DNA from: UMGS1532 sp045594795
GTDB lineage: Bacteria; Bacillota; Clostridia; Oscillospirales; Acutalibacteraceae
Reading direction: 5' to 3'
Length of the DNA: 64,000 bases
NCBI GenBank assembly: GCA_045594795.1
Contig: JAZNZF010000018.1
Coordinates: forward strand, 1-64,000
In this document: positions 51,905-60,885 of the stretch, one piece after another
Numbering within the stretch: the stretch's first letter is position 1
How the letters are laid out: the number at the start of each line of letters is the position of its first letter
Notes under the pieces: generated by a model
What the model was told of the DNA's origin: nothing
Databases searched by the model: none
The model's input: the letters and a program-made list of their open reading frames with translations, nothing else
Position numbers and translations under genes: made by a program

Positions 51905-51933
51905 TTGACACCGACTTTGCCTTATGTTAAAAT
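51905..51933 (+). promoter_or_regulatory. Promoter of the thrS T-box transcript
   Basis: TTGACA, 17-bp spacer, TAAAAT; start predicted near 51940. Confidence 0.82.
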
Positions 51934-51939
51934 ATGCTT

Positions 51940-52175
51940 GTTAAAAGCCGTGAGGGAAAGAGTAGCAAAAGGCTCCTAAGTTTAGAGAGTGGGCGGTTGG
52001 TGCAAGCCCATCTTACCCTTTTGTGAAAACCATTCCTTAGCTGCAGCGCCCAAAAGAGTTCTTAGTAAGTGCTGCCGTATATCCTGCGTTAAAGGTAAAA
52101 GAGAAAAAACCAAGGTGGAACCGTGCTATTGGCACCCTTGATAAGCTGTACTGCTTGTCGGGGTGTTTTTTATTT
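51940..52175 (+). ncRNA. T-box riboswitch, threonine specifier
   Basis: Stem I holds AGAGTAGC, TTAGAGAGTGGGCGG and GTGCAAGCCC. The specifier loop GTGAAAACCATT presents ACC at 52029-52031, a threonine codon. The core AAGGTGGAACCGTG is at 52112-52125. The terminator pairs CACCC..GATAAGC with GCTTGTC..GGGTG before T6. Uncharged tRNA-Thr would raise thrS expression. Confidence 0.95.
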
Positions 52176-52202
52176 GCACGCAAAACCAAAAGGAGTATTT
52201 TT

Positions 52203-53966
52203 ATGAAAGTTATTTATGCAAACGGCACAGCCGACCAATGTGCACCCGAGGAGGAGTTACATATACTTCGCCACACCGCCGCGCACGTTTTGGCTCAGGC
52301 AGTATCTCGCCTTTATCCACACGCAAAGTTTGCCTATGGCCCTGCTAACGATAGCGGCTTTTACTACGATGTAGACCTCGGTGATACTAAACTTTCTGAC
52401 GAGGATTTACAGGCTATCGAACGCGAGATGAAAAAGATAGTTAAAGAAAATCTGCCCTTGCGCCCCTACGTGCTACCTCGCGACGAGGCTATTAAGCATA
52501 TGGAAGAACGCGGCGAGATTTATAAAGTAGAGCATATTGGCGATCTCGACCCCGATGCCGAGATTAGCTTTTTTAAACAGGGCGACTATGTTGATATGTG
52601 CGTTGGCCCTCACCTTTGCTATACAAAGGCGCTAAAGGCATTTAAAATTATGGGTCAGTCGGGCGCATATTGGAAGAACGATAAAAACAACAAGATGCTA
52701 ACCCGCATTAAAGGTACAGCCTTTAAAACCCAAGAAGAGCTTGATAACTACCTCGTTCTTTTAGAGGAAGCAGAAAAACGCGACCACCGTAGAATCGGTA
52801 AAGAAATGGGTATGTTTATGTTCCAAGACGAAGCACCCGGATTCCCATTCTTCCTACCAAAAGGTATGGTGCTTAAAAACACCCTTATCGACTACTGGCG
52901 CGATATTCACTATAGGGATAACTACGTTGAGGTTTCTACTCCGCTTATTATGAATCGTCAGCTTTGGGAAACAAGCGGACATTGGGACCACTATAAAGAT
53001 AATATGTACTCCACCACTATCGACGAGGAGACCTACTGCATTAAGCCAATGAACTGCCCAGGCGGTGTTATGGTATATCGCTCTCAGCCACATAGCTATC
53101 GCGACCTGCCTTTAAGAATGGGCGAATTAGGTTTAGTTCACCGTCACGAGCTTAAAGGCGCTTTGCACGGACTTTTCCGTGTTCGCTGCTTTACCCAAGA
53201 CGATGCACATATCTTTATGCGTCGCGAGCAGATTACCGACGAAATCGTTGGCGTTGTAAACCTAATTAACGAGGTTTATTCTAAGTTCGGCTTTAAATAT
53301 AGCGTAGAGCTTTCTACAAGACCTGAGGATAGTATGGGTAGTGATGAGGATTGGGAGGCAGCAACTTCCGGTCTTGAGAACGCCTTAAAAGAGTTAGGAC
53401 TACCATACACCATAAACGAGGGCGACGGCGCTTTCTATGGCCCTAAAATTGACTTCCACTTAGAAGATTCTTTGGGCAGAACCTGGCAGTGCGGTACAAT
53501 TCAGCTCGACTTCCAAATGCCAATTAATTTCGAGCTCGAGTATGTAGACGACAAGGGCGAAAAGCAAAGACCTATTATGATTCACCGCGTTTGCTTCGGT
53601 TCTATCGAACGCTTTATCGGTATTATTACCGAGCACTTTGCAGGTAAGTTCCCTGTATGGCTCGCCCCCACACAAGCTAAGGTACTGCTCGTTTCAGAGA
53701 AGTTTACCGAGTACGGCGAAAAGGTATACGAGGCTCTGCGTAATGCGGGTATCCGCTGCGAGCTTGACAACCGTAACGAGAAAATCGGTTATATGATTCG
53801 CGAGGCTCAGGTAGTTGGCAGGGTTCCTTATATGGTAATTATCGGTCAAAAGGAAATGGACGAGGGCACAGTTTCTGTGCGTAACCGCGACACCGCCGAA
53901 ACCGAAACAATGACCCTCGAGGCATTCTTAGAAAAAATCACCCGCGAAAACCGCGAGCGAGTATAA
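52203..53966 (+). CDS. thrS: Threonyl-tRNA synthetase lacking the TGS domain
   Basis: The 587-aa protein starts at 52203 after AAAGGAG. After a short N-terminal stub it enters the editing domain at once (HTAAHVLAQAVSRLYP, GFYYDVDL, with CVGPHL). The class II core follows: motif 2 in HRHELKGALHGLFRVRCFTQDDAH, zinc ligands CPGGV, and motif 3 near VCFGSIERFIG, then the anticodon-binding domain. The about 60-residue TGS domain at the front of E. coli ThrS (642 aa) is absent, a known clostridial variant. The Thr T-box directly upstream agrees. Confidence 0.95.
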   Translation: MKVIYANGTADQCAPEEELHILRHTAAHVLAQAVSRLYPHAKFAYGPANDSGFYYDVDLGDTKLSDEDLQAIEREMKKIVKENLPLRPYVLPRDEAIKHMEERGEIYKVEHIGDLDPDAEISFFKQGDYVDMCVGPHLCYTKALKAFKIMGQSGAYWKNDKNNKMLTRIKGTAFKTQEELDNYLVLLEEAEKRDHRRIGKEMGMFMFQDEAPGFPFFLPKGMVLKNTLIDYWRDIHYRDNYVEVSTPLIMNRQLWETSGHWDHYKDNMYSTTIDEETYCIKPMNCPGGVMVYRSQPHSYRDLPLRMGELGLVHRHELKGALHGLFRVRCFTQDDAHIFMRREQITDEIVGVVNLINEVYSKFGFKYSVELSTRPEDSMGSDEDWEAATSGLENALKELGLPYTINEGDGAFYGPKIDFHLEDSLGRTWQCGTIQLDFQMPINFELEYVDDKGEKQRPIMIHRVCFGSIERFIGIITEHFAGKFPVWLAPTQAKVLLVSEKFTEYGEKVYEALRNAGIRCELDNRNEKIGYMIREAQVVGRVPYMVIIGQKEMDEGTVSVRNRDTAETETMTLEAFLEKITRENRERV

Positions 53967-53970
53967 AGCA

Positions 53971-53999
53971 AAAAGCCACTCCCAAAAAGAGTGGCTTTA
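53971..53999. terminator. Bidirectional terminator between thrS and the small HTH gene
   Basis: AAAGCCACTC pairs with GAGTGGCTTT; A and T runs on both sides. Confidence 0.85.
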
Positions 54000-54013
54000 G
54001 TTATGCAAAAAAA

Positions 54014-54211
54014 TTATTTTATATATTCTACTATGTCCTCGATTTTACAATCTAAAATTTCGCACAAGTCGTTTATTGTAACTGTTGTTATAGGTTTGTT
54101 GTGTTTTAATCTATCTATTAGGCTACGGCTTATGTTGTACTGGTTTATGAGTTTGTAGGTTGTAATATTCTTTGCTTTAATTGTATCAAAAAAGGGCTTG
54201 AAAGAAATCAT
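54014..54211 (-). CDS. Small Cro/C1-type HTH regulator (65 aa)
   Basis: The protein is essentially one helix-turn-helix: ITTYKLINQYNISRSLIDRLKHNKPITT, then INDLCEILDCKIEDIVEYI, the YozG/Xre-like minimal form. I use ATG 54211 with AGAGGTG upstream instead of the longer frame beginning at 54259. It is divergent from the SLOG-domain gene and their promoters overlap, so it is probably the repressor of both. Confidence 0.85.
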   Translation of the reverse strand: MISFKPFFDTIKAKNITTYKLINQYNISRSLIDRLKHNKPITTVTINDLCEILDCKIEDIVEYIK

Positions 54212-54223
54212 AAAAACACCTCT

Positions 54224-54281
54224 AAATACAACTATAGTTTGTACTCTAAAAATTGACAATTGTCGATAAAGCGAGTATAAT
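54224..54281. promoter_or_regulatory. Overlapping divergent promoters with a GACAATTGTC palindrome
   Basis: Plus strand: TTGACA (54253-54258), 17 bp, TATAAT (54276-54281). Minus strand: TTGTCA (about 54253-54258 read in reverse), 17 bp, TATAGT. The two -35 boxes share the palindrome GACAATTGTC, and CGATAA/TTATCG flank the plus -10 region. A repressor bound at the palindrome would silence both genes. Confidence 0.65.
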
Positions 54282-54328
54282 TATCGATGGTCTATATATA
54301 GAGTATTATATGTTGAAGAGGTTGCTTT

Positions 54329-54787
54329 ATGATAGTTTCTTTCTGCGGACATTCTGATTTTGTGCAATCAGAGCAAAGTAAGCAAAAGGTAATTGGCTTA
54401 TTAGAAGAAAAGATAGGCGAAAATCAGGTGGATTTTTATTTAGGCGGTTATGGTTTGTTCGATAATTTTGCTTATATTTGCGCAAAAGAATATAAACTTA
54501 AACACAGCAACGCGAGGTTGGTTTTTGTAACCCCCTATATAACACCCGAATATCAAAAGAGAGAGTTAGAGTATAAGCAGACTATATATGATTTAATAGT
54601 GTATCCAAATATAGAACACGTACCGCTGAGATTTGCTATTGAATATCGCAACAAATATATGATGGAAAAAGCAGATTTGGTAATATCTTATGTATGTAGG
54701 GAATATGGTGGTGCCTATAAAACATATAGATACGCGTTAAAACTGGGCAAGAAAATTTTTAATATTGCAAAAAATAAACCGCAGTAA
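54329..54787 (+). CDS. SLOG-superfamily (YpsA/DUF1273-like) nucleotide-sensing protein
   Basis: The 152-aa protein begins MIVSFCGHSDF, has FYLGGYGLFDNFAYICAKEYK and ends with ADLVISYVCREYGGAYKTYRYALKLGKKIFNI. This is the Rossmann-like SLOG pattern: an early GH, a glycine-rich GGYGLFD strand-loop, and a C-terminal Y..GGA.K..YA.. segment. SLOG proteins bind nucleotides or nucleotide derivatives and occur as sensors in stress and phage-defence loci. No effector gene lies beside it here. Its partner is the divergent HTH gene. Confidence 0.82.
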   Translation: MIVSFCGHSDFVQSEQSKQKVIGLLEEKIGENQVDFYLGGYGLFDNFAYICAKEYKLKHSNARLVFVTPYITPEYQKRELEYKQTIYDLIVYPNIEHVPLRFAIEYRNKYMMEKADLVISYVCREYGGAYKTYRYALKLGKKIFNIAKNKPQ

Positions 54788-54800
54788 AAACTGCGGTTTT
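54776..54800. terminator. Bidirectional terminator after the SLOG gene
   Basis: AAACCGCAG pairs with CTGCGGTTT with a TAAAAA loop. Confidence 0.88.
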
Positions 54801-54806
54801 CTTTCT

Positions 54807-56408
54807 TTATTTCTTTTGCGGTTTTGAAAGGCTTGCGTTATACATAATTACGCTTGCGCCCTCGCCACTTACCTCAAATTTAAGCTCGGTGCAGTCGGAA
54901 ACATTGAACTTAAGCTCTTGTGCCTCCTCATCGGCGCTGATTTCACATTCGCGGAAACGGGTTTCACCGCCAACCGATGCGGTAACTTTTATGCGGCACT
55001 TAACCGCCTCGTCTATATCCTTTGCGGCGGCAACGTAACAGCTGAAAAATTCGTACCCGTCGGAGATATCATAGGTAGCGTAGGAGTCGGCGGTAAGCTT
55101 AATGCAGTTCTCCTCGTCGGCGCGGTTGTTACCGAACGAATCCAGAGTGGCAGAATCGGCAAAACTCCAATTATCCTTGTCGGTAGGGGATAGACTGTCA
55201 ATATAGGTTGGCAGTTTTTCGGACAAACCACCCTGTAGCTTAGTTAGTTTTTTGTTCTCACCTATTAAATCAACAGCGCCCTTTATTAGCTTTGCGGCGG
55301 CGGTATAATCACCCTCGTCGGTCAGTGTGGCCACTTTGGTTTCTACGCCCTCAATATATTTTTCGGTGTAGTATTCAAGGTTTGATTTAAGGGTATTATC
55401 GTTTTTTAGCTCGGGCTTGGTTTCAAGTGCTGAATTAATTGCCTTAATTGCCGCCTCGTAATCGCCCTTATAAGCATACTTGTCAGCAACTGAGATAATC
55501 TCAGCCTTGCCCTTGCTCTCGGCTGATTTTTTGTATTCGGCTATGCGCTTTTCGATAAGCTTATCCTTTTCGAGAGTTGCCAAAGCGGTACTAAGGGTTT
55601 CAATGCCAGCGGCATAGTCGCCATCGGAAGCGAAAACCGAAGCCTCGGAGAGCGCCGAGTTTCTGTAGCTTTGTGTAGCGCGCCCTAACTTATCGGTTGC
55701 CGCGGCGTAGTTGCTATCCTCGGGTAGAACCTTTTTATATGCCGTAATAGCAAGTCCAAATTCGCGCTTTTCGTAATGCTTTTCTGCGGCGGCAAAGCTA
55801 TCTTTAGAGGCTTTTAGCTTTTCTATCTTTTTATTAGTGGCATCAATGCTGTCAGCAAGCTCACCAATGCCCATTTTCTTTATAGTCTCAAGCTCGGTAG
55901 CGGCTGCAGAGTATTCCATCTCGCCGCTACCGTATAATGTATATATTTCATCTAAGCGGCTTTTTAAAGCCGAGTTAATTGAGTTAGAGCCATTAGAATT
56001 GTAGTTTTTAATAAATGCGGTATAGGCGGCATCGTATTTGCCGTCTTTTAAATTTTTAATAATTACATTGGTCGGGCTTGTAAAAGCACCACTTATAATA
56101 AGTATTGCAACCAAAATCAAGCCAATGCCCGCGGATATTATAGCAATACCTTTTTTAGAGAGCTTGCGCTTTTGAGCCGCGGTTTGTGGTGTTGCGTAAA
56201 GCGGCGCCTTGGTATCATCATCTACAGAGCGAGCATAATCGTTATGAAAATTACTTTCTATATGAAAGGTGTTTTCTTCTTTAGCCGCGCCCGACGAGGA
56301 GTATATATCAACCGAGTTGTTGTTTATAGGGTGCAAACGCCTATATTCGCAAGCAGGACAAATGCCTATAGCACTATCGGTTTCCTTTCCACAGTATTTA
56401 CATATCAT
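54807..56408 (-). CDS. Zinc-ribbon, membrane-anchored TPR-like protein
   Basis: The protein is about 533 aa. It opens with a double CxxC zinc ribbon (MICKYCGKETDSAIGICPAC), then a variable linker, one transmembrane helix (GIAIISAGIGLILVAILIISGAF at about residue 107) and several TPR-like helical repeats (residues about 130-410; units such as GDYAAGIETLSTALA and GDYEAAIKAINSALE). A C-terminal beta-rich region with DNWSFADSATLDSFG resembles NPCBM-type domains. The ribbon should be cytoplasmic and the repeats outside. I start at the zinc ribbon, after GGCGGGC, because the longer reading frame adds only 26 unlikely residues. Function unknown; assembly or sensing at the surface is a guess. Confidence 0.78.
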   Translation of the reverse strand: MICKYCGKETDSAIGICPACEYRRLHPINNNSVDIYSSSGAAKEENTFHIESNFHNDYARSVDDDTKAPLYATPQTAAQKRKLSKKGIAIISAGIGLILVAILIISGAFTSPTNVIIKNLKDGKYDAAYTAFIKNYNSNGSNSINSALKSRLDEIYTLYGSGEMEYSAAATELETIKKMGIGELADSIDATNKKIEKLKASKDSFAAAEKHYEKREFGLAITAYKKVLPEDSNYAAATDKLGRATQSYRNSALSEASVFASDGDYAAGIETLSTALATLEKDKLIEKRIAEYKKSAESKGKAEIISVADKYAYKGDYEAAIKAINSALETKPELKNDNTLKSNLEYYTEKYIEGVETKVATLTDEGDYTAAAKLIKGAVDLIGENKKLTKLQGGLSEKLPTYIDSLSPTDKDNWSFADSATLDSFGNNRADEENCIKLTADSYATYDISDGYEFFSCYVAAAKDIDEAVKCRIKVTASVGGETRFRECEISADEEAQELKFNVSDCTELKFEVSGEGASVIMYNASLSKPQKK

Positions 56409-56481
56409 AAAAAATGCCCGCCTTTCAGAAAAGCTATATCTATATTTTATCATACTTACTCTTCTTTGTAAATATGAAAGC

Positions 56482-56514
56482 AGCAACCGCCCGTCGATAA
56501 AACGGGTGGTTGCT
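56482..56514. terminator. Hairpin between the zinc-ribbon gene and the Cys-repeat gene
   Basis: AGCAACCGCCCGT pairs with ACGGGTGGTTGCT around CGATAAA. No clear T run on either side, so it may be a terminator for the 1184-aa gene or a processing site. A second inverted repeat, CTTTTGCAAAT/ATTTGCAAAAAG, lies at about 56535-56566. Confidence 0.5.
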
Positions 56515-56609
56515 ACTGATTATTAGCATTTACTCTTCAGCTTTTGCAAATCGTTATGTATTTGCAAAAAGTTGATGAGCAATGGAGGGGATAGATATTA
56601 AAATGAATC

Positions 56610-59600
56610 TTATTTAACTTTAATAGTTTTTACTGAAGAATACTTGCTATAAACGGTTTTGCTACCGGATTTTACGAAAACTTTAACTTTTACGTAATAT
56701 TTCTTACCAGAAGAAAGCTTTGTTAAAGCTTTTGTTAAATCTTTAACTGACTTATATGTCTTAGCCTTGTAGCTTCCGCCAGCCTTCTTGTAGTAAATCT
56801 TAAATCCGGTTGCACCCTTATCTACGTTAGAAACGGTAACGTTAATTTTACGTTTAGAGGTAGTAATCTTAATTTTAGGTGCTTTAAGAGTTTTCTTTGC
56901 TATTGTAGCACCAGCTTTGATAACCTTTTTACATCCAGTGCAATATTGGTCGCCGGTGTAACCTGCTTTTGTATAAGTTGCAGATTTCTTGTTGATAATT
57001 GTAATGGTATGTGCAACTACAGGAACAACTTTTTGAGGAACTGTTACGGTATTGCAAACTTCACACTTCTTGCCTTCGGTAAGACCGGTAGCGGTGCAAG
57101 TAGCAGCTTTGCCTGCAACAATTACTTCTTTGTGTCCAAGAGCATAAACGATTTGCTGAGCCTCAAGTATGTCTCCACAAACTGAACAGCTTGTGCCAGC
57201 TGTGAGACCATTCTTGGTGCAAGTAGCTTCAACTGCAGGGATTTCTACCTTAGTGTGACCTAATGCAGGGATAACGTTTTGTGCTACAATAACAGTGCCA
57301 CAAACAGAACATGAAGTACCGTCTGTTAATCCGGTGTTGGTGCAAGTAGCTTCAAAGCCCTTAACAGTTACTGGAGTATGGCTGATTGCAGGAATTACAA
57401 CCTGTTCTTTCAGTACATCGCCGCAACGACCACAGTGTGAACCGTCGGTAAGACCTGCAGCGGTGCAAGTAGCAGCAAAGCCCTTGTCGATGCTTTCGGT
57501 GTGACCTACAGGAAGTGCAGGTGCGATAAACTCGTCACCACAAGTGGTACATCTGTTTTTAGAATAGCCTTGTTCAGTACAGGTAGCAGCTTGTGTTTCA
57601 ACGATAACGTAGTTGTGGTTACCGGTTGCATATACTTCTTTCTCAACTGTTTCGCCACAATCTTTACAGTAGTAAACTTCTTTACCGTCTCTTGAACAGG
57701 TAGGTGCTATAGATTTAGTGCTTTCTAATACCCAAGAATGTCCGTTAGCGGGGATAACTTGAGGTTCTACTTCAATGTAGTCACATGCGGTACAACCTTT
57801 ACCAGCAGTATAGCCAACCGAAATACAGGTAGCAGCTACTGCAGGAATGTCTTCTAAATTATGGCCAAGAGCAGGCTTCTCAACATATGTTGTATGGTCG
57901 CATCTGCTGCAGGTCTCATAAGCATCCCAACCAATTTCGGTGCAGGTAGGTTCTTTAGCCTCGTGGTTGATTATATCGTGTCCGAGTTCATCTATTTCGG
58001 TGGAGGTGAGGATAACCTCAAAACATCTACCACAGGTAATTCCGGCGGTAGCGCCTTTTTCGGTACAGGTAGGAGCAACTGCCTGAGTGATTATTTTATC
58101 GTGGCCAAGAGCAGCAATATTATAAGCATATCCGCAAGCGTATTCCTTTCTGCCAGCTTCGTCACAATCAGCGGGGTCGTCAAGTACAATATCTTCGTGT
58201 GCGCAGTCGTGTCTGCTTTCTTCTCCGCAAACTTCACATTTGTATACGGTATAGCCTTCAACATTTTCTGCACAGTTAACTAATTCTATAACAGCATTAG
58301 TGTGACCCTTTGAGGGGATAATAGTTGTTGGAACTAAAACTAATCCACAATCAGAACATACCTTACCTTCGGTAGCACCGGGAACGGTACAGGTAGGCTC
58401 TACAGCTTCGATTATTTTCTCTACGTGAGCATCAGCAACTGTAGGAACAACATCTTGTGGGGTAGTATCCACGTTACAACGAGAACATTTAACACCTGCG
58501 GTTAAGCCTGTGTTAGTACAGGTAGGAGCTTTTGCTTCAAGTGTAATATCGTTAAGGTGACCAAGAGCAGGAACTGTGGTAGGATCCAGGCTTATTTCAC
58601 CACAACGAGAACATTTTTTACCACCTTCGCTACCGTTTTCGGTGCAAGTAGGTTCAACTGCAGGGATTTCTTCGTCTTGTAAATGTCCAAGAGCAGGAAC
58701 TACGGTAGGTGCAACTGTTTCTGCACCACAACGAGAACAGGTTTTGCCGTCACCTTCGTAACCAGCTTCTGTACAAGTAGGAGCTTTTGCAGGGATTTCT
58801 TTGTCTTGTAAATGGCCGAGAGCAGGAATTACAGTAGGAGCAACGGTCTCGGTGCCACACATAGAACACTTTTTACCGTCGGCTTCGTAACCCGGTTCTT
58901 CACAGGTAGCAGCTTTTGCGTCAATAGAAACTTCTTGATCGCAAGGAATTACGCCAACTACGATTTGTGCTTCTATGGTTTTTTCACATTTAGAGCATTT
59001 TTTACCTTCGGTTAAGCCGGTTTCTTGACAGGTAGGTGCTACAGCAGGGATAACCTCTAAAGTAGCTGAGTGAGCGGGGAGGTTGTGTCCTGTTTCTGGG
59101 TCGTAATATCCGCAATCTTTACATTTGTCGTAGCCATAACCTTCTTTAGCACAGGTTGGCTCTTCAACGTAATGGATTTCGTAATTATGTGGTTTTATAG
59201 CTATATCTGTGCCTAATTCTTTATAAGTGCAACCGTCGTTCTGGCAAACCTTATCGCCGGTGTAACCTTTTTCGGTACAGGTTGCTTCTTTAGCACCAAC
59301 TGTTTTTAAGTTGTGTGCTGCGGTAGCAGGATCAACAGAACCTAATTCTTTATAGGTACAGCCTTCGGTTTGGCAAACCATATCGCCGGTGTAGCCGTCT
59401 GAATGGCAAGTAGCCTCTACTTTGCCTTCGAGCTTTAAATCGTGTTTGCCGGTTGCAGGAATAACTGCGCCAGTTACTGCAAGACCGTCGCAGAATTTAC
59501 AGTATTTATCTGCTTCTTTGCCTTCTTCAAAGCAAGAAGGAGCAACTGCGTCTTTCTCTACTACGTATTCGCTTGCAGGGTTTAAAACTGCACAATATTC

Positions 59601-60164
59601 GGTAATGCTGTGTGCGTTATCTATATATTGATAATCGCAGAATTTGCATTTCCATATTGGATTGCCTGCATTGTTGCAAGACTCTGTGCTTCCATAAAGG
59701 TACAACGAAGAGTTTGCATCGTCAAGTATGTGGGTACGTTGTGGAATTTCTGTTGCAACCTCGTCTGGCTTGTCAACTCCACATTCTGAGCACTTTTTGC
59801 CACCGTTATTACCTACTGCTTGGCAAGTTGCCTCTACAGCATCAACGGCAGTCCAGGTGTGCGCGCCTGTTGTGGCCTTAATAGTCTCGTCGTATGTATC
59901 ACCACATGTATCGCAGGTGTAGGTTTTTATTTCTGCCTGGTCAATACAGTGGTAAACAGTAGTGACTGAACTATAATCGTGGCCGGTAGCTTCAATTTCT
60001 ATCTTGCAGCCGTCTTCATATTCTATAAAGCCGGCTTCTGTACAAGTAGGGTCGAGACCATTTACTACGTTGCCATGTTCTGTATGCTCTGCAGCAAAAG
60101 CGGGCATGGTCATAGAAACAGCACAAATTAAAGCTAAGAGAAGTGCGCTTAATTTTTTAATCAT
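56610..60164 (-). CDS. Secreted Cys-rich tandem-repeat protein with C-terminal FN3-like domain (1184 aa)
   Basis: The Sec signal peptide (MIKKLSALLLALICAVSM..PAFAA) is followed by about two dozen repeats of 40-45 residues. Each unit reads roughly 'P/ATCTexGyteGkkCsxCG-vi-(i/v)PAlGH': one Cys after PT/AT, a later CxxC, and a conserved Gly-His. Three Cys and a His per unit suggest a metal-bound or disulfide-knotted module. The last unit has lost its first Cys (SATYTKAGY). The C-terminus (about residues 1090-1184) is a lysine-rich FN3-like domain (KINVTVSNVDKGATGFKIYYKKAGG). A consensus promoter lies upstream. No LPxTG or S-layer domain is visible. A surface or adhesive role is inferred. Confidence 0.82.
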   Translation of the reverse strand: MIKKLSALLLALICAVSMTMPAFAAEHTEHGNVVNGLDPTCTEAGFIEYEDGCKIEIEATGHDYSSVTTVYHCIDQAEIKTYTCDTCGDTYDETIKATTGAHTWTAVDAVEATCQAVGNNGGKKCSECGVDKPDEVATEIPQRTHILDDANSSLYLYGSTESCNNAGNPIWKCKFCDYQYIDNAHSITEYCAVLNPASEYVVEKDAVAPSCFEEGKEADKYCKFCDGLAVTGAVIPATGKHDLKLEGKVEATCHSDGYTGDMVCQTEGCTYKELGSVDPATAAHNLKTVGAKEATCTEKGYTGDKVCQNDGCTYKELGTDIAIKPHNYEIHYVEEPTCAKEGYGYDKCKDCGYYDPETGHNLPAHSATLEVIPAVAPTCQETGLTEGKKCSKCEKTIEAQIVVGVIPCDQEVSIDAKAATCEEPGYEADGKKCSMCGTETVAPTVIPALGHLQDKEIPAKAPTCTEAGYEGDGKTCSRCGAETVAPTVVPALGHLQDEEIPAVEPTCTENGSEGGKKCSRCGEISLDPTTVPALGHLNDITLEAKAPTCTNTGLTAGVKCSRCNVDTTPQDVVPTVADAHVEKIIEAVEPTCTVPGATEGKVCSDCGLVLVPTTIIPSKGHTNAVIELVNCAENVEGYTVYKCEVCGEESRHDCAHEDIVLDDPADCDEAGRKEYACGYAYNIAALGHDKIITQAVAPTCTEKGATAGITCGRCFEVILTSTEIDELGHDIINHEAKEPTCTEIGWDAYETCSRCDHTTYVEKPALGHNLEDIPAVAATCISVGYTAGKGCTACDYIEVEPQVIPANGHSWVLESTKSIAPTCSRDGKEVYYCKDCGETVEKEVYATGNHNYVIVETQAATCTEQGYSKNRCTTCGDEFIAPALPVGHTESIDKGFAATCTAAGLTDGSHCGRCGDVLKEQVVIPAISHTPVTVKGFEATCTNTGLTDGTSCSVCGTVIVAQNVIPALGHTKVEIPAVEATCTKNGLTAGTSCSVCGDILEAQQIVYALGHKEVIVAGKAATCTATGLTEGKKCEVCNTVTVPQKVVPVVAHTITIINKKSATYTKAGYTGDQYCTGCKKVIKAGATIAKKTLKAPKIKITTSKRKINVTVSNVDKGATGFKIYYKKAGGSYKAKTYKSVKDLTKALTKLSSGKKYYVKVKVFVKSGSKTVYSKYSSVKTIKVK

Positions 60165-60211
60165 TTACTTTTCCTCCTATTTTTTACTATTAAGAAATTA
60201 ATCTCGACCAT

Positions 60212-60260
60212 ATTATAAACTTCTTTTTGTGGATTGTCAATACGAAATGTGGATTTTTTT
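60212..60260 (-). promoter_or_regulatory. Consensus promoter of the Cys-repeat gene with AATCCACA direct repeats
   Basis: Read on the minus strand: TTGACA (60235-60240), 17-bp spacer, TATAAT (60212-60217). The 8-mer AATCCACA occurs in the spacer and again just upstream of the -35; a related AATCCACG lies at about 60698-60705 downstream of the XRE gene. They are candidate operator half-sites. Confidence 0.75.
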
Positions 60261-60354
60261 CAAAAAAATTTTATTCTTATGGTATTATGCTTTTGAGCCT
60301 ACTTTATTTTTGTGGGTTCTTTATATCTATTTTTTTGTTTTAAGGAGTGGTTTC

Positions 60355-60669
60355 ATGTTATTGGGAGATATTATCAAAAGACTTTTAGATGCACATGGCA
60401 TATCACAGAAACGTTTAGCCTCAGACCTGAATTTGTCACCAACTACCTTGGGCAATTACATTCGCAATATACGTCAGCCAGATTTTAAAACACTTATAGC
60501 TTTTGCCGATTATTTTAATGTTACTGTGGATTTCCTTCTTTCGCATACTTGTGGTAGTGGCAATGGCACTACTCCCGACGAGGAATTGCTATTACATTTA
60601 TTTAGAAATATGTCCGACCATGATAAAGAAAGTTTTATTAATATTGGCAAGGTGCTTGTTAGTAAATAA
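60355..60669 (+). CDS. XRE-family regulator (104 aa)
   Basis: It has an N-terminal Cro/C1 HTH (IKRLLDAHGISQKRLASDLNLSPTTLGNYIRNIRQPD) with FADYFNVTVDFLL completing the fold, then a short Gly/Ser linker and a helical C-terminal tail ending in FINIGKVLVSK. The true start is 60355 with AGGAGTGG upstream; the earlier in-frame ATG at 60229 would add a hydrophobic, unlikely leader. It is divergent from the Cys-repeat gene and may bind the AATCCACA repeats between them. Confidence 0.88.
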   Translation: MLLGDIIKRLLDAHGISQKRLASDLNLSPTTLGNYIRNIRQPDFKTLIAFADYFNVTVDFLLSHTCGSGNGTTPDEELLLHLFRNMSDHDKESFINIGKVLVSK

Positions 60670-60885
60670 AACAAATGTGTCGTGTAGCACTTCAAAACGT
60701 GGATTGTGTTTTTTAGGTAAAACAGTCTGCGTTTTTTTATTTATATATAATGTATAGCCTTTTCACCTAAATTGGTATTATGCAGTTTGTCTTTTAAGGG
60801 CTGATTTTAATAAAATGGCAGTATTTTTCACTTCTTTGCTAAAAGTGTCAAAATAACTATATTTTGTTTGTGCAAAAAGTCGAAA

